This document shows, in pieces, positions 8,972 through 17,336 of a stretch of 58,625 nucleotides of DNA. Numbering within the stretch: the stretch's first letter is position 1; every line of letters begins with the position of its first letter. Position numbers and translations under genes: made by a program. The stretch lies in NCBI RefSeq assembly GCF_001875325.1, contig NZ_MDDC01000018.1, forward strand, positions 1-58,625, given 5' to 3'. Below the pieces are notes generated by a model. The model saw only the letters and a program-made list of their open reading frames with translations, was not told the DNA's origin and searched no databases. This DNA is from Neomoorella thermoacetica (GTDB lineage: Bacteria > Bacillota > DSM-521 > Neomoorellales > Neomoorellaceae).

Positions 8972-10051
8972 TTGTCCAGCAGATTAACCCGGCTGCGGGA
9001 ACTCATGGCACGGGAAGGGATCAACGCCCTGTGGGTGCACCAGGACGAAAACCGCCGCTACCTGAGCGGTTTTACCGGCGACAGCGGCACCCTGCTCATT
9101 ACCCCCACGGCCCAGTATCTGTTAACCGACGGCCGCTTTACAGAGCAGGCCCGGGAAGAAGCACCGGACTTTCAAATCATCGATCTGGGCCCGAACCCGT
9201 GGGAACAACTGGGTCACACCATGGCCGCCGCCGGCGTAGAGAAACTCTTTTTTGAAGCCGAGCACTTGACCTATGCCGTCTACGAAGAATTCCTGGAGAA
9301 AGCCAGGGACTGGCCGCGTCCCGTTAGCCTGGCGCCGGTAAAAGGCCTGGTAGCCAGGCTGCGCCAGGTGAAAGATAAAGAGGAAATCGTCACCCTGGAA
9401 AAGGCCATTGCCATTGCCGACGCCGGCTATAATCACCTTTTAAGTATCCTGCGTCCCGGCATCACCGAGCGGGATATAGCCCTGGAACTGGAGTATTTTA
9501 TGGGCAAGCAGGGTTCCAGCGGGCCGTCCTTTACCACCATTATCGCCAGCGGCCCGCGGTCGGCCCTGCCCCACGGGGTAGCCTCGGACCGGGTCCTGCA
9601 ACCCGGGGACCTGATAGTTATGGATTTCGGCGCCGTTTACAGGGGTTACCATTCCGACCTTACGCGGACGGTGGCCCTGGGCCCGGTGGCAGCCGAATGG
9701 CGGCGCCTTTATGATGTTGTCCTGGCGGCCCAGCAACAGGCCATAGCCGCCCTGCGCCCCGGGATTCCAGGCAGGGAAGCCGATGCCGTGGCGCGGGAGT
9801 CTATTGCCGCTGCCGGGTATGGTGAGTATTTCAGCCACGGCCTGGGACATGGAGTCGGCCTGGCCGTCCATGAAGACCCCACCCTCTCTCGCCGGAGCGA
9901 GGTTATACTGGCCCCGGGGATGATAGTCACAGTGGAGCCGGGTGTTTACCTCCCGGGACGGGGGGGCATCCGCATCGAGGATGTTGTCCTCATCCAGGAG
10001 GGAGGCGCCCGGGTCCTCTCCCGCGCCCCCAAAGAGTTTACCGAGCTGTGA
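8972..10051 (+). CDS. pepQ: Xaa-Pro aminopeptidase / M24 metallopeptidase
   Basis: 359 aa peptidase of the pita-bread M24B family, which removes or cleaves residues next to proline with a dinuclear metal centre. The N-terminal creatinase-like domain (ALWVHQDENRRYLSGFTG) is followed by the catalytic domain with metal ligands in VMDFGAVYRGYHSDLTRT, the His in FSHGLGHGVGLAVHE and Glu in VTVEPGVYLPG. A longer frame from ATG 8951 is possible, but TTG 8972 is directly behind GGAGGAGG, so I prefer it. It precedes efp, the common order in Firmicutes. Confidence 0.9.
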   Translation: MSSRLTRLRELMAREGINALWVHQDENRRYLSGFTGDSGTLLITPTAQYLLTDGRFTEQAREEAPDFQIIDLGPNPWEQLGHTMAAAGVEKLFFEAEHLTYAVYEEFLEKARDWPRPVSLAPVKGLVARLRQVKDKEEIVTLEKAIAIADAGYNHLLSILRPGITERDIALELEYFMGKQGSSGPSFTTIIASGPRSALPHGVASDRVLQPGDLIVMDFGAVYRGYHSDLTRTVALGPVAAEWRRLYDVVLAAQQQAIAALRPGIPGREADAVARESIAAAGYGEYFSHGLGHGVGLAVHEDPTLSRRSEVILAPGMIVTVEPGVYLPGRGGIRIEDVVLIQEGGARVLSRAPKEFTEL

Positions 10052-10140
10052 GGGCCGGTAGCCTGCATGGCCGCGGTTCGCGAACAGCGAAAAAGGAAAA
10101 GCGGGGGCAAGGGGATATTTTTTTGTAGGAGGTATTTTGT

Positions 10141-10698
10141 TTGATTTCCACCAACGATTTCCGCACTGGTCTTACCATTGAAGTTGACGGCGACGTCTAC
10201 ACGGTGGTAGAGTTTATGCACGTTAAGCCCGGCAAGGGTTCGGCCTTCGTCCGCACCAAGTTGAAAAACCGTCGCACCGGAGCGGTCATTGAACGTACTT
10301 TCCGTGCCGGGGAGAAGGTCAACCGGGCCCACGTCGAACGGCGGGAGATGCAGTACCTCTATAACGACGGCGATAACTACTACTTTATGGATACAGAGAC
10401 TTTTGAGCAGCTATCCCTGCGGAAAGAGCAACTGGAAGACGCTATTAAGTACCTGAAGGATAACATGAACATTTTCGTCCTTACTTACAACGGGGAGACC
10501 ATCGGCATTGAACTGCCGAACTCTGTGGAGCTGAAGGTCGTAGAAACAGAGCCTGGCATCAAGGGCGATACGGCTACCGGCGGTACCAAAAACGCCGTCC
10601 TGGAAACCGGGGCCGTCATCCAGGTACCCCTCTTTATCGAAACGGGAGATGTCGTGCGTATCGACACCCGTACCGGCGAGTATATCGAGCGGGCTTAG
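10141..10698 (+). CDS. efp: Elongation factor P
   Basis: 185 aa translation factor that relieves ribosome stalling at polyproline stretches. KOW-like N-terminal domain ([18 protein letters not shown]), the tip loop [15 protein letters not shown] that carries the lysine near the peptidyl-transferase centre, and the C-terminal OB domain ending [14 protein letters not shown] are complete. It starts with TTG after TAGGAGG. It sits in the usual pepP/pepQ-efp pairing. Confidence 0.97.
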   Translation: MISTNDFRTGLTIEVDGDVYTVVEFMHVKPGKGSAFVRTKLKNRRTGAVIERTFRAGEKVNRAHVERREMQYLYNDGDNYYFMDTETFEQLSLRKEQLEDAIKYLKDNMNIFVLTYNGETIGIELPNSVELKVVETEPGIKGDTATGGTKNAVLETGAVIQVPLFIETGDVVRIDTRTGEYIERA

Positions 10699-10755
10699 TT
10701 TAAGTCCGGCCAGGGCTGGCAATAATAAAAGGGTGGAAGGAAAGGAGTGGCCAGG

Positions 10756-11274
10756 ATGAAAGACCTGCGGAAACAGGTAGCTTACCTCCAGGGCTTGATG
10801 GCGGGCATGGATCTCGATCCCCAGAGCAAGGAAACCCGCCTCCTGCGCGAGGTAGTGGAGATCTTGGAAAAAATGGCCGAAGCCATCCATGACCTGCACG
10901 AAGACTACGAGGAACTGGAAGAGTACCTGGAGAGCATTGACGAGGACCTCTACGACCTTGAAGACGAGATCTACGATAAAGACGAAGATGAAGACGAAGA
11001 CGAGGACGAAGACGAAGAAGATGATGACGATGACTTCGACGATGATGACGATGAAGGGGACTACATTGAAGTAGAGTGCCCCAAGTGCCATGAAATTGTA
11101 TGTTTTGACGCCGACATCCTGGATGACGAAGATGTGGTCGAGGTTACCTGTCCCAATTGCGAAACAGTGGTCTTCGTCAACGAGGCCGGGGAAGAAGATT
11201 CCCCGGCAGGCGATGGCAAGGAAAAGAAAGTTCCTGCCGTGGAAGATTCCAGTAAGGATACCGACGATATCTAA
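10756..11274 (+). CDS. Acidic protein with CD1247-type N-terminus and zinc ribbon
   Basis: 172 aa. The N-terminal 60 residues (MKDLRKQVAYLQGLMAGMDL onward) match the CD1247 N-terminal domain found in Clostridia beside efp and spoIIIA. Then comes an almost pure Asp/Glu tract (about residues 65-105), and a C-terminal zinc ribbon with two CxxC pairs (CPKC and CPNC). The start is set to ATG 10756 because AGGAG at 10743-10747 is spaced correctly; GTG 10747 overlaps that site. A strong terminator follows. Function is unknown; the acidic tract suggests binding to basic partners. Confidence 0.75.
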   Translation: MKDLRKQVAYLQGLMAGMDLDPQSKETRLLREVVEILEKMAEAIHDLHEDYEELEEYLESIDEDLYDLEDEIYDKDEDEDEDEDEDEEDDDDDFDDDDDEGDYIEVECPKCHEIVCFDADILDDEDVVEVTCPNCETVVFVNEAGEEDSPAGDGKEKKVPAVEDSSKDTDDI

Positions 11275-11291
11275 TTCCGGACGGCAGCATG

Positions 11292-11318
11292 GAGCCCCTG
11301 CGGGGGCTCTTTTTTTTT
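11292..11318 (+). terminator. Intrinsic terminator after the acidic zinc-ribbon gene
   Basis: A perfect 7 bp stem (GAGCCCC/GGGGCTC) with a short loop is followed by nine T. It separates the efp unit from the spoIIIA operon. Confidence 0.9.
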
Positions 11319-11367
11319 GCATAAAATTGGCAGGTCCTTAATAAGGATAATGTCAGGAGGGATGGGG

Positions 11368-12408
11368 ATGGCTACCGTTCGCCTGGTGAAGGGCCCGTAC
11401 CCCGGACAGGCACCCCGCCGGGTGGGAGACCCCCTGGCAGGGGTGGAGGAGTTGCTGCCGCCGAGTATCAAGGCTGCCCTGGACAGTCTTCCTGCCGGGA
11501 TCAGGGATAATTTGGAAGAGATTCGCCTGCGCCGGGGGCGCCCCCTCCAGGTTCGCTGGGGCGGCGGTGAGGGCTGGGTCACTGCCGGCGGCGCCCTGGC
11601 CGCCGGCCCGGATGGCGCTTATAAGGTAACTGATGGCGATCTGGGGCGGACTATCGAGGCCCTGACCAGTAGTTCCCTTTATGCCCTGGAAGAGGAGCTG
11701 CGTTCCGGTTATATCACCATCAGCGGCGGTCACCGGGTGGGCCTGGTAGGGGAGGCGGTTGTACTCCAGGGGGAAATCCGCACCCTGAAAAACTTTGCCG
11801 GCCTCAACCTGCGCCTGGCCAGGGACGTCCCCGGTTGCGCCAGGGGCCTGGTTCCTTACCTCCTCGAGGGAGGGCGCCCCCTGCATACCCTGATCCTCTC
11901 GCCGCCGCGATGCGGCAAGACAACCCTCCTGCGGGATCTAATCCGCCTCTTCAGTACCGGCGTACCAGAACTTAAGTTTTCCGGCGTCAACGTCGGCGTC
12001 GTGGACGAGCGGTCGGAAATTGCCGGCTGCTGGCTGGGGGTACCGCAGCTCGAGGTCGGCCCGCGGACAGATGTCCTGGACCGCTGCCCCAAGGCGGCGG
12101 GGATGCTCATGCTCCTGCGGTCCATGGGACCGGAAGTCATTGCCACCGACGAGATCGGCCGGCCGGAGGAACTGGCAGCCCTGCAGGACATTCTCCACGC
12201 CGGTGTCACCATGCTGGCCAGCGCACACGCCGGCAGCCTGGAAGAGCTGCAACACCGCCCGGGCTGGGGCCCCCTGCTGGAGCAGGGCTTCTGGCAGCGC
12301 CTGGTGCTCCTCGGGCGCACCCTGGGCCCGGGAACTATAGAAGGCGTTTTTTCCGGGGATCACCATGTCCTGAGGATGGGTCCCTGGCGGGAGGAGGCCC
12401 GGCTGTGA
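11368..12408 (+). CDS. spoIIIAA: Stage III sporulation protein AA (secretion-type ATPase)
   Basis: 346 aa AAA/secretion-type ATPase of the SpoIIIA-SpoIIQ channel between mother cell and forespore. The Walker A motif is SPPRCGKTTLLRDLIR and the Walker B region MGPEVIATDEIGRPEE. AGGAGGG at 11355-11361 fits ATG 11368 best; upstream in-frame starts overlap the ribosome site or the terminator. Its stop overlaps the GTG of spoIIIAB. Expression would be in the mother cell. Confidence 0.93.
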   Translation: MATVRLVKGPYPGQAPRRVGDPLAGVEELLPPSIKAALDSLPAGIRDNLEEIRLRRGRPLQVRWGGGEGWVTAGGALAAGPDGAYKVTDGDLGRTIEALTSSSLYALEEELRSGYITISGGHRVGLVGEAVVLQGEIRTLKNFAGLNLRLARDVPGCARGLVPYLLEGGRPLHTLILSPPRCGKTTLLRDLIRLFSTGVPELKFSGVNVGVVDERSEIAGCWLGVPQLEVGPRTDVLDRCPKAAGMLMLLRSMGPEVIATDEIGRPEELAALQDILHAGVTMLASAHAGSLEELQHRPGWGPLLEQGFWQRLVLLGRTLGPGTIEGVFSGDHHVLRMGPWREEARL

Positions 12409-12923
12409 TCAAGCTCCTGGGTGGGGTATTGATAATTACGACCAGCGGCTACCTGGGGTTAATGGTCGCCCGGGGGTACAGGGCGCGCATTGAGCAGCTG
12501 CGCCACCTGAATACCGGCCTGAAGATGCTGGAGACGGAGATCAAGTATACCGCGACCCCCCTGCCCCTGGCCCTGATCCGGGTCGGCAACCAGCTGCCCG
12601 GAGTAATAGCCCATTTTTTTCACACTGTCGCCGGGGTTTTAAAGGCCGATGCCGCCGCGGGGGCCCTGGCAGCCTGGGAGAGGGGCCTGGAAGAGTTGCG
12701 GGCCAGGGGCGCCCTGGAAGCCGAAGACCTGGAGATCCTCAGGGCCCTGGGACCCATGCTCGGCAGGTCCGGGGTTAGCGATCAGGTAAAAAACCTGGAA
12801 ATGACCCGCCAGCTCCTGGGGCAACAGCAACTGGCAGCCCTGGAGATCAATAACCGCCAGGGCCGGATGTGGCAGACCCTGGGGTTTCTCCTGGGCGTTA
12901 CCCTGGTTCTCTTGCTGTACTAA
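12405..12923 (+). CDS. spoIIIAB: Stage III sporulation protein AB
   Basis: 172 aa protein with an N-terminal membrane helix (LLGGVLIITTSGYLGLMVA) and a C-terminal hydrophobic segment (TLGFLLGVTLVLLLY), between which lies a helical cytoplasmic region resembling GspF-type inner-membrane platform proteins. It is the second gene of the spoIIIA operon and starts 4 bp before the spoIIIAA stop. Role: platform component of the feeding-tube channel. Confidence 0.9.
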   Translation: MIKLLGGVLIITTSGYLGLMVARGYRARIEQLRHLNTGLKMLETEIKYTATPLPLALIRVGNQLPGVIAHFFHTVAGVLKADAAAGALAAWERGLEELRARGALEAEDLEILRALGPMLGRSGVSDQVKNLEMTRQLLGQQQLAALEINNRQGRMWQTLGFLLGVTLVLLLY

Positions 12924-12949
12924 ATAAAGAAGGGGAAGGTGGGGTCAAG

Positions 12950-13156
12950 ATGCTGAGCCTGGACGTTACCCTGATCTTTAAGCTAGCGGCCCTGGCCATC
13001 ATCATTACCATTTTTTATACCTTTCTGAAACAGGCCGGCAGGGACGAGTACGCCTATATGACGGTATTGGCCGGCCTGGCCATAGCCCTTCTCTGGGTTA
13101 TACCCCTGATTCTTGAGCTTTTCGAGGCCGTGCGGGCTGTCTTCCAGCTGTATTAA
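12950..13156 (+). CDS. spoIIIAC: Stage III sporulation protein AC
   Basis: 68 aa membrane protein with two hydrophobic helices (LAALAIIITIFYTFLKQAG and YMTVLAGLAIALLWVIPLI) joined by the conserved GRDEYA turn. ATG 12950 follows GGGGAAGGTGGGG; a longer frame from 12869 runs back into spoIIIAB and is not credible. Length and position fit SpoIIIAC. Confidence 0.9.
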   Translation: MLSLDVTLIFKLAALAIIITIFYTFLKQAGRDEYAYMTVLAGLAIALLWVIPLILELFEAVRAVFQLY

Positions 13157-13170
13157 AGGGGTGCCGGGGT

Positions 13171-13560
13171 ATGGAAATCTTCCAGATCGCCGGCCTGGCC
13201 CTGACGGCGACCATGATTATCGTCCTGGTGCGCCAGTCCCGGGGCAATGAAGCGGCCCTCCTGATCAGCCTGGTGGTCGGGGCCACCATCTTTCTCCTTC
13301 TCCTGGACCGGATTGGTACCGTTATCCAGGTACTGGCCGACCTCTCCCAGCGGGCGGGTATTAACCAGTTTTATCTGAATACCATCTTAAAGATTATTGG
13401 CATTGCCTATGTAGCCGAGTTTGGCAGCCAGGTCTGCCGGGACGCCGGGGAGAACGCCATTGCCAGCAAGGTGGAACTGGCCGCCAAGGTTTTAATCATG
13501 GTCCTGGCCATTCCCATTATCGTCGCCATCCTGGAGAGCATTATTCGCCTCCTGCCATAA
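13171..13560 (+). CDS. spoIIIAD: Stage III sporulation protein AD
   Basis: 129 aa membrane protein with four hydrophobic segments, homologous in its second half to SpoIIIAC-type folds (YLNTILKIIGIAYVAEFGSQ followed by CRDAGENAIASKVELAAKV). It follows spoIIIAC by 14 bp and belongs to the mother-cell membrane complex of the SpoIIIA channel. Confidence 0.92.
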   Translation: MEIFQIAGLALTATMIIVLVRQSRGNEAALLISLVVGATIFLLLLDRIGTVIQVLADLSQRAGINQFYLNTILKIIGIAYVAEFGSQVCRDAGENAIASKVELAAKVLIMVLAIPIIVAILESIIRLLP

Positions 13561-13590
13561 AGCATAGAGATTGCAGCTGTGAGGTGGTGA

Positions 13591-14832
13591 TTGCATGGTG
13601 GGGTAACTGCCGGGCCCAAGTTGCGGTTGATTATAATAATCTTTTTCTTCTGCGGCGTTTACACCCTGGCAGCGCCGGCGGCCCTGGCCTATTACCCGCC
13701 CCCGGCTTCCGGGACGGAGGCTGCTGCCGCCATGACCCTGGACGAGCACCTGGAACGCCAGCTGGCCAAATTGAACCTGGGGGGGATTGATACCTACCTG
13801 AACCAGCTGGACCGGGAAGTGGGCCAGTACCTGCCCCGGTTCAGCCTGCAGGAGATCCTGGCCAACCTGCGCCAGGGTAAAATGCCCCTGGACCCGGGGG
13901 CGGCCGCCCGGGGATTGTTACAGTACCTTTTCCATGAAATCCTGGCCAGCGGCGCCCTCCTGGGGCAACTTATCATCCTGGCTGTAGCCTGCGCCGTGTT
14001 GCAGAACTTGCAATCAGCCTTTAGCGAGGGCAGCACCGGCACCCTGGCCCGGGGAGTGGCCTTCCTGGCCTTGATCACCCTGGCCCTGGCCTCCTTTACC
14101 ATAGCCGTTCGTACCGGGGGCGAAGCCATTGACAATATGGTTTCCTTTTTCCAGTCCCTCCTGCCGGCCCTGATCACCCTGCTGGCAGCTACCGGGGGCA
14201 TTACCACCTCCACCCTGTTACAACCGGTTTTAATCTACGCCGTGACTATCATCGGCACCCTGATGCATAATGTCCTCTTTCCCCTTTTATACCTGACGGC
14301 GGTGCTGATTGTGGTCAGCCAGGTTGCCGACCGCTTCCAGGTGTCCAAACTGGCGGGACTCCTCAAACAGGTGACCATGCTGGGGCTGGGGACCATGATG
14401 ACCGTCTTCACGGGTGTCCTCTCTATTTACGGCGTGGCCGGTTCGGTAGCCGACGGGGTGGGGTTGCGGACCATCCAGTTTGCCACCGATGCCCTGTTAC
14501 CCGTCGTAGGGGGGATGCTCTCCGATGCCGTGGAAACCATCGCCGGGACGACCCTGCTCTTAAAGAGCGCCGTCAGCCTGGTGGGCGTAGCCATAATCTT
14601 TTTCCTGGCTGCCTTCCCCATGCTCAAGATCCTTTCCCTGCTGGTGGTTTATAAAGTGGCGGCGGCCGTTGTCCAGCCCTTCGGCGAGGAAAAACTGGCC
14701 GAAGCCCTGGACGGCATCGGCGGTGCCCTGACCCTGGTCTTCGCCTGCGTAGCCGTAACGGGCTTAATCTTCTTTATGGCCATTGCCGTTATTGTTGTCC
14801 TGGGCAACCTGACGACGGCCTTAAGGGGGTAG
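13591..14832 (+). CDS. spoIIIAE: Stage III sporulation protein AE
   Basis: 413 aa polytopic membrane protein of the SpoIIIA complex. A signal-like N-terminus (LIIIIFFFCGVYTLAAPAALA) is followed by an amphipathic region (NQLDREVGQYLPRFSLQEIL) and many transmembrane helices. The TTG start at 13591 has GAGGTG four bases ahead; a shorter TTG start near 13621 cannot be excluded. It ends 4 bp before spoIIIAF. Confidence 0.92.
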   Translation: MHGGVTAGPKLRLIIIIFFFCGVYTLAAPAALAYYPPPASGTEAAAAMTLDEHLERQLAKLNLGGIDTYLNQLDREVGQYLPRFSLQEILANLRQGKMPLDPGAAARGLLQYLFHEILASGALLGQLIILAVACAVLQNLQSAFSEGSTGTLARGVAFLALITLALASFTIAVRTGGEAIDNMVSFFQSLLPALITLLAATGGITTSTLLQPVLIYAVTIIGTLMHNVLFPLLYLTAVLIVVSQVADRFQVSKLAGLLKQVTMLGLGTMMTVFTGVLSIYGVAGSVADGVGLRTIQFATDALLPVVGGMLSDAVETIAGTTLLLKSAVSLVGVAIIFFLAAFPMLKILSLLVVYKVAAAVVQPFGEEKLAEALDGIGGALTLVFACVAVTGLIFFMAIAVIVVLGNLTTALRG

Positions 14833-14836
14833 GCGG

Positions 14837-15691
14837 TTGCTAGCTAAAATTGGCGTCATTGTCCGCCAGGTGGCTCTTATCGCTCTTCTGGCCGCCTTCC
14901 TGGAAATGCTGCTGCCGGAGAAAAAGATGACTCGCTATGTGCGCCTGGTCCTGGGGCTCTTCGTAGTGGTGGCTATTTTGAGCCCCCTGGTGGAAGGGGT
15001 GCGCCTCGGCCCGGACCTGGACGTGGCGGCCTGGGACCTGCGCCTGGATCCGGTGACGGCGGCGCCGGTGGAGCAAGGCCGGGAACTGGCGGCCGCCAAC
15101 GAGGAGGCGGCCCTGGAGGTCTACCGGGAACGCCTGGCCGGCCAGATCCGCGCCCTGGTTGCCCTGATACCGGGCATCAGCACGGCCGATGTGCTGGTGC
15201 GGGTGGCCGGGGAACAGGGCTACCGGGGGGCCATCCGGCAGGTAGTCGTTACCGTCACCCTGGCGGCGGCAACGGGGAATACAGGGACGGGAAAGGAGGA
15301 AGGTACCAGGCCGCCGGTCCGGATTGACCGTATAGAAGTAAAGCCGGGAGCACCGGGCGGAAATACGTCCCCGCCGGCGACGGGCCAGGCCGCAACGGGC
15401 TCCGGGAACTCGTCCCGGGAGCAGCCGGATGAGGAGGCAGGTGCAGGCGCCCTCCCTGTTAAACCGGAAGCTTTGGATCCGGCAGGGACCGGCGCCCAGC
15501 CACCACCAGCCGGTGGGCCGGGCCAGGCAAACCGGGAGACCACGAAGGCAGGTAGCCCTCCCGGGGCGAGCGATGATACCAGTACCGTGGTCCAGCAAGT
15601 GAAAGCCCGCATCAGGGATATGGTCTGCCATTTCTACGGCCTGGAACCCGGCCAGGTGGAAGTGACAGTGCTACCCTCCGCCGGGAGCTAG
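14837..15691 (+). CDS. spoIIIAF: Stage III sporulation protein AF with a long Pro/Gly linker
   Basis: 284 aa, starting at TTG. Two N-terminal membrane helices (VALIALLAAFLEMLLPEKK, VRLVLGLFVVVAILSPLVE) precede the EscJ-like globular part. Between about residues 150 and 250 there is a low-complexity stretch rich in Gly, Pro, Thr and Ala that makes this protein longer than the roughly 200 aa usual for SpoIIIAF. The C-terminus (MVCHFYGLEPGQVEVTVLP) is conserved. Its last codons take part in the inverted repeats that continue into the next intergenic region. Confidence 0.88.
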   Translation: MLAKIGVIVRQVALIALLAAFLEMLLPEKKMTRYVRLVLGLFVVVAILSPLVEGVRLGPDLDVAAWDLRLDPVTAAPVEQGRELAAANEEAALEVYRERLAGQIRALVALIPGISTADVLVRVAGEQGYRGAIRQVVVTVTLAAATGNTGTGKEEGTRPPVRIDRIEVKPGAPGGNTSPPATGQAATGSGNSSREQPDEEAGAGALPVKPEALDPAGTGAQPPPAGGPGQANRETTKAGSPPGASDDTSTVVQQVKARIRDMVCHFYGLEPGQVEVTVLPSAGS

Positions 15692-15799
15692 CAGCCCTGT
15701 ATTTTCGGAGGAGCCCCTCATGGGGGCTAGGGGTAATGCCCCTTCCAGAAGCACGAAAATGCAGGCTTGAGCACAGGGCTGGAGGGTACAGGCGGAGGG
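15672..15799 (+). ncRNA. Candidate structured RNA between spoIIIAF and spoIIIAG
   Basis: Nested complementary segments cover the end of spoIIIAF and the 258 bp space to spoIIIAG. AGCCCTGT (15693-15700) pairs with ACAGGGCT (15773-15780), ATTTTCG (15701-15707) with CGAAAAT (15754-15760). Inside are two hairpins, AGCCCC/GGGGCT (15712-15728) and AGGGG/CCCCT (15729-15743). Outside, TACCCTCC (15672-15679) can pair with GGAGGGTA (15781-15788), or CCCTCCGCC (15674-15682) with GGCGGAGGG (15791-15799), and the two are exclusive. No T-run follows, so it is not a simple terminator. I do not match it to a known RNA family. Confidence 0.45.
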
Positions 15800-15949
15800 G
15801 GACCTGGTCCGAGGCGTTAGATACTCCCGCGAAGCCGGAAGATTTGCAGCGTTTAAACGGGTTGATAGCCTGCCAGCGCCTGGAGGGACCCGCCCGGCGG
15901 GGTAAGGGATATTATGATAAGCAATTTCCGGGAGAAGGAGGTGATGGGG

Positions 15950-16564
15950 ATGGACCGGGACAAATGGCGCTTCCTGCCCCAGAAACCACCCTGGTACCTG
16001 TGGTTGGCTGCCGGCGCCATCATCCTTGGCAGTATCCTCATGAGCGCGGGTAAAATCAACGGGACCGGCCAGCACCAGGCTGGCCAGCAAGCGGCCTCGC
16101 AGGCCCGGCCGGTTGATCAGGACCGGGCGGCAACCGAGCTCATGGCCACCGCCAGGGAAATGGCAGACCAGCTCCAGGAGACCCTGACAAAAATAGCCGG
16201 AGCCGGCCGGGTTTCAGTCACCGTTTCCCTGCAATCCAGCCCTTTAAAGGAGTTCGCCACCAATACTAAAACAACCAAACACAGTGTGGAAGAGAAGGAC
16301 CAGGGCGGTGGTACCAGGGTGACCACCGACAGCAATGAAGACGCCACCCTGGTCATGGCCCGCAACGGCCAGGGTAGTGGCGGCGAAGCCCCGGTGGTCA
16401 GCAGGGAATCCAAACCGGAGGTCCAGGGGGTGGTGGTAGTGGCCGAAGGAGCCGGTGACGCCCTGGTAAGGCTGCGGTTGAGCCAGGCGGTAGAGACCCT
16501 GTGGGGCCTGGCGCCCCACCAGGTCCAGGTATTGCCCATGGACCCAGGCGGTAACCCCAAATAA
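15950..16564 (+). CDS. spoIIIAG: Stage III sporulation protein AG
   Basis: 204 aa protein with one N-terminal membrane helix (WYLWLAAGAIILGSILMSA) and a C-terminal ring-building domain; SpoIIIAG multimerises into the large ring in the intermembrane space. The perfect ribosome site AAGGAGGTGA at 15935-15944 points to ATG 15950; ATG 15944 is too close. Characteristic segments are LQETLTKIAGAGRVSVTVSL and KPEVQGVVVVAEGAGD. It is set apart from spoIIIAF by the structured insert. Confidence 0.92.
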   Translation: MDRDKWRFLPQKPPWYLWLAAGAIILGSILMSAGKINGTGQHQAGQQAASQARPVDQDRAATELMATAREMADQLQETLTKIAGAGRVSVTVSLQSSPLKEFATNTKTTKHSVEEKDQGGGTRVTTDSNEDATLVMARNGQGSGGEAPVVSRESKPEVQGVVVVAEGAGDALVRLRLSQAVETLWGLAPHQVQVLPMDPGGNPK

Positions 16565-16601
16565 AATTATCATAATTAACCTGTGAATGGGAGGGAGAAG
16601 A

Positions 16602-17249
16602 GTGATCAACATAGATAATAAAGGGCGGGTAATAATTGCCCTGCTCTTAACCTTTGGCGTCCTGGCTTATCTCGTGCAGGGGGACCGGATGGGGAGCCAG
16701 CAGGCCGGCAGCGAGCCTCCCCCGGAATGGCCGGTCCAGCAGGTCAATCAACAGGCCGGCCAGCCGGCGGGCCAGTCAGGTGCCAGTAATGCCACTACCA
16801 GCGAGGCCACTAAAGTTACGGCACCTGCCGGGGACCAGGCAGTTTCCGGCCCCAAAGCCGAAGACATTCTCCAGGGGGCCAGCGCTAAAGCCGGCGGTGG
16901 AGCGGCCTTCTTTATTGAATACCGCCTGGAGAGGGACCGCCAGCGCAGCCAGCAGATAGCCCTCCTCAAACAAATCATCGACAACCCCAATTCCGGGGGC
17001 GAGGGTAAGCAGGAAGCCCAGAAGCGCCTGGTGGAACTGACCCAGCAGATGGACCTGGAGATGCAACTGGAGAAATTGATCGTTGCCAAGGGGTATAAAG
17101 ATGCAGCCGTCTTTATCCAGCCCAACGCCGTTAATGTTATTGTCATGGCCGATAAGTTCGGCGACGAGGACGCCAATAAAATCGGCGACCTGGTTTCCCG
17201 CTCTACAGGCCGCCCCCGGGAGCAGATAACCATGATTAATAAAAAGTAG
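16602..17249 (+). CDS. spoIIIAH: Stage III sporulation protein AH
   Basis: 215 aa protein with an N-terminal membrane helix (GRVIIALLLTFGVLAYLVQG), a Gln/Ala/Pro-rich linker and a C-terminal EscJ/YscJ-like domain that binds SpoIIQ across the intermembrane space in other endospore formers. GTG 16602 is preceded by GGGAGGGAGAAG. The conserved C-terminal part contains YRLERDRQRSQQIALLKQII and AAVFIQPNAVNVIVMADKF. Last gene of the spoIIIA operon. Confidence 0.93.
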   Translation: MINIDNKGRVIIALLLTFGVLAYLVQGDRMGSQQAGSEPPPEWPVQQVNQQAGQPAGQSGASNATTSEATKVTAPAGDQAVSGPKAEDILQGASAKAGGGAAFFIEYRLERDRQRSQQIALLKQIIDNPNSGGEGKQEAQKRLVELTQQMDLEMQLEKLIVAKGYKDAAVFIQPNAVNVIVMADKFGDEDANKIGDLVSRSTGRPREQITMINKK

Positions 17250-17265
17250 GGGCAGGGAAAAACTA

Positions 17266-17300
17266 GACCTGGGGCCTGAGCCTTCAGGTCCTTTTACTTT
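17266..17300 (+). terminator. Probable terminator of the spoIIIA operon
   Basis: GACCTG/CAGGTC arms (17266-17271 and 17285-17290) enclose a 13-base loop and are followed by a T-rich run interrupted by A and C. It is weaker than the other terminators here but lies in the right place. Confidence 0.5.
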
Positions 17301-17336
17301 CCCGCATTTTTAGAACTGGGTAAAGGGGGGTCGCAA

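Noticed and set aside
10980-11055. CRISPR or tandem repeat array
   Set aside because: The repeated GAC/GAA triplets encode the acidic tract of a protein; there are no spacers. No CRISPR array was seen in the window.
11319-11352. Sigma-E promoter for spoIIIAA
   Set aside because: GCATAAAA and GATAATGT resemble the two boxes, but the spacing of about 18 bp is too long for sigma E.
11317-11367. Longer spoIIIAA start at 11317
   Set aside because: It begins inside the T-run of the upstream terminator, and the ribosome site at 11355-11361 points to ATG 11368.
15736-16053. 105-codon frame between spoIIIAF and spoIIIAG
   Set aside because: It overlaps the spoIIIAG start, has no ribosome site and its composition is that of a shadow frame; the region is better explained by RNA structure.
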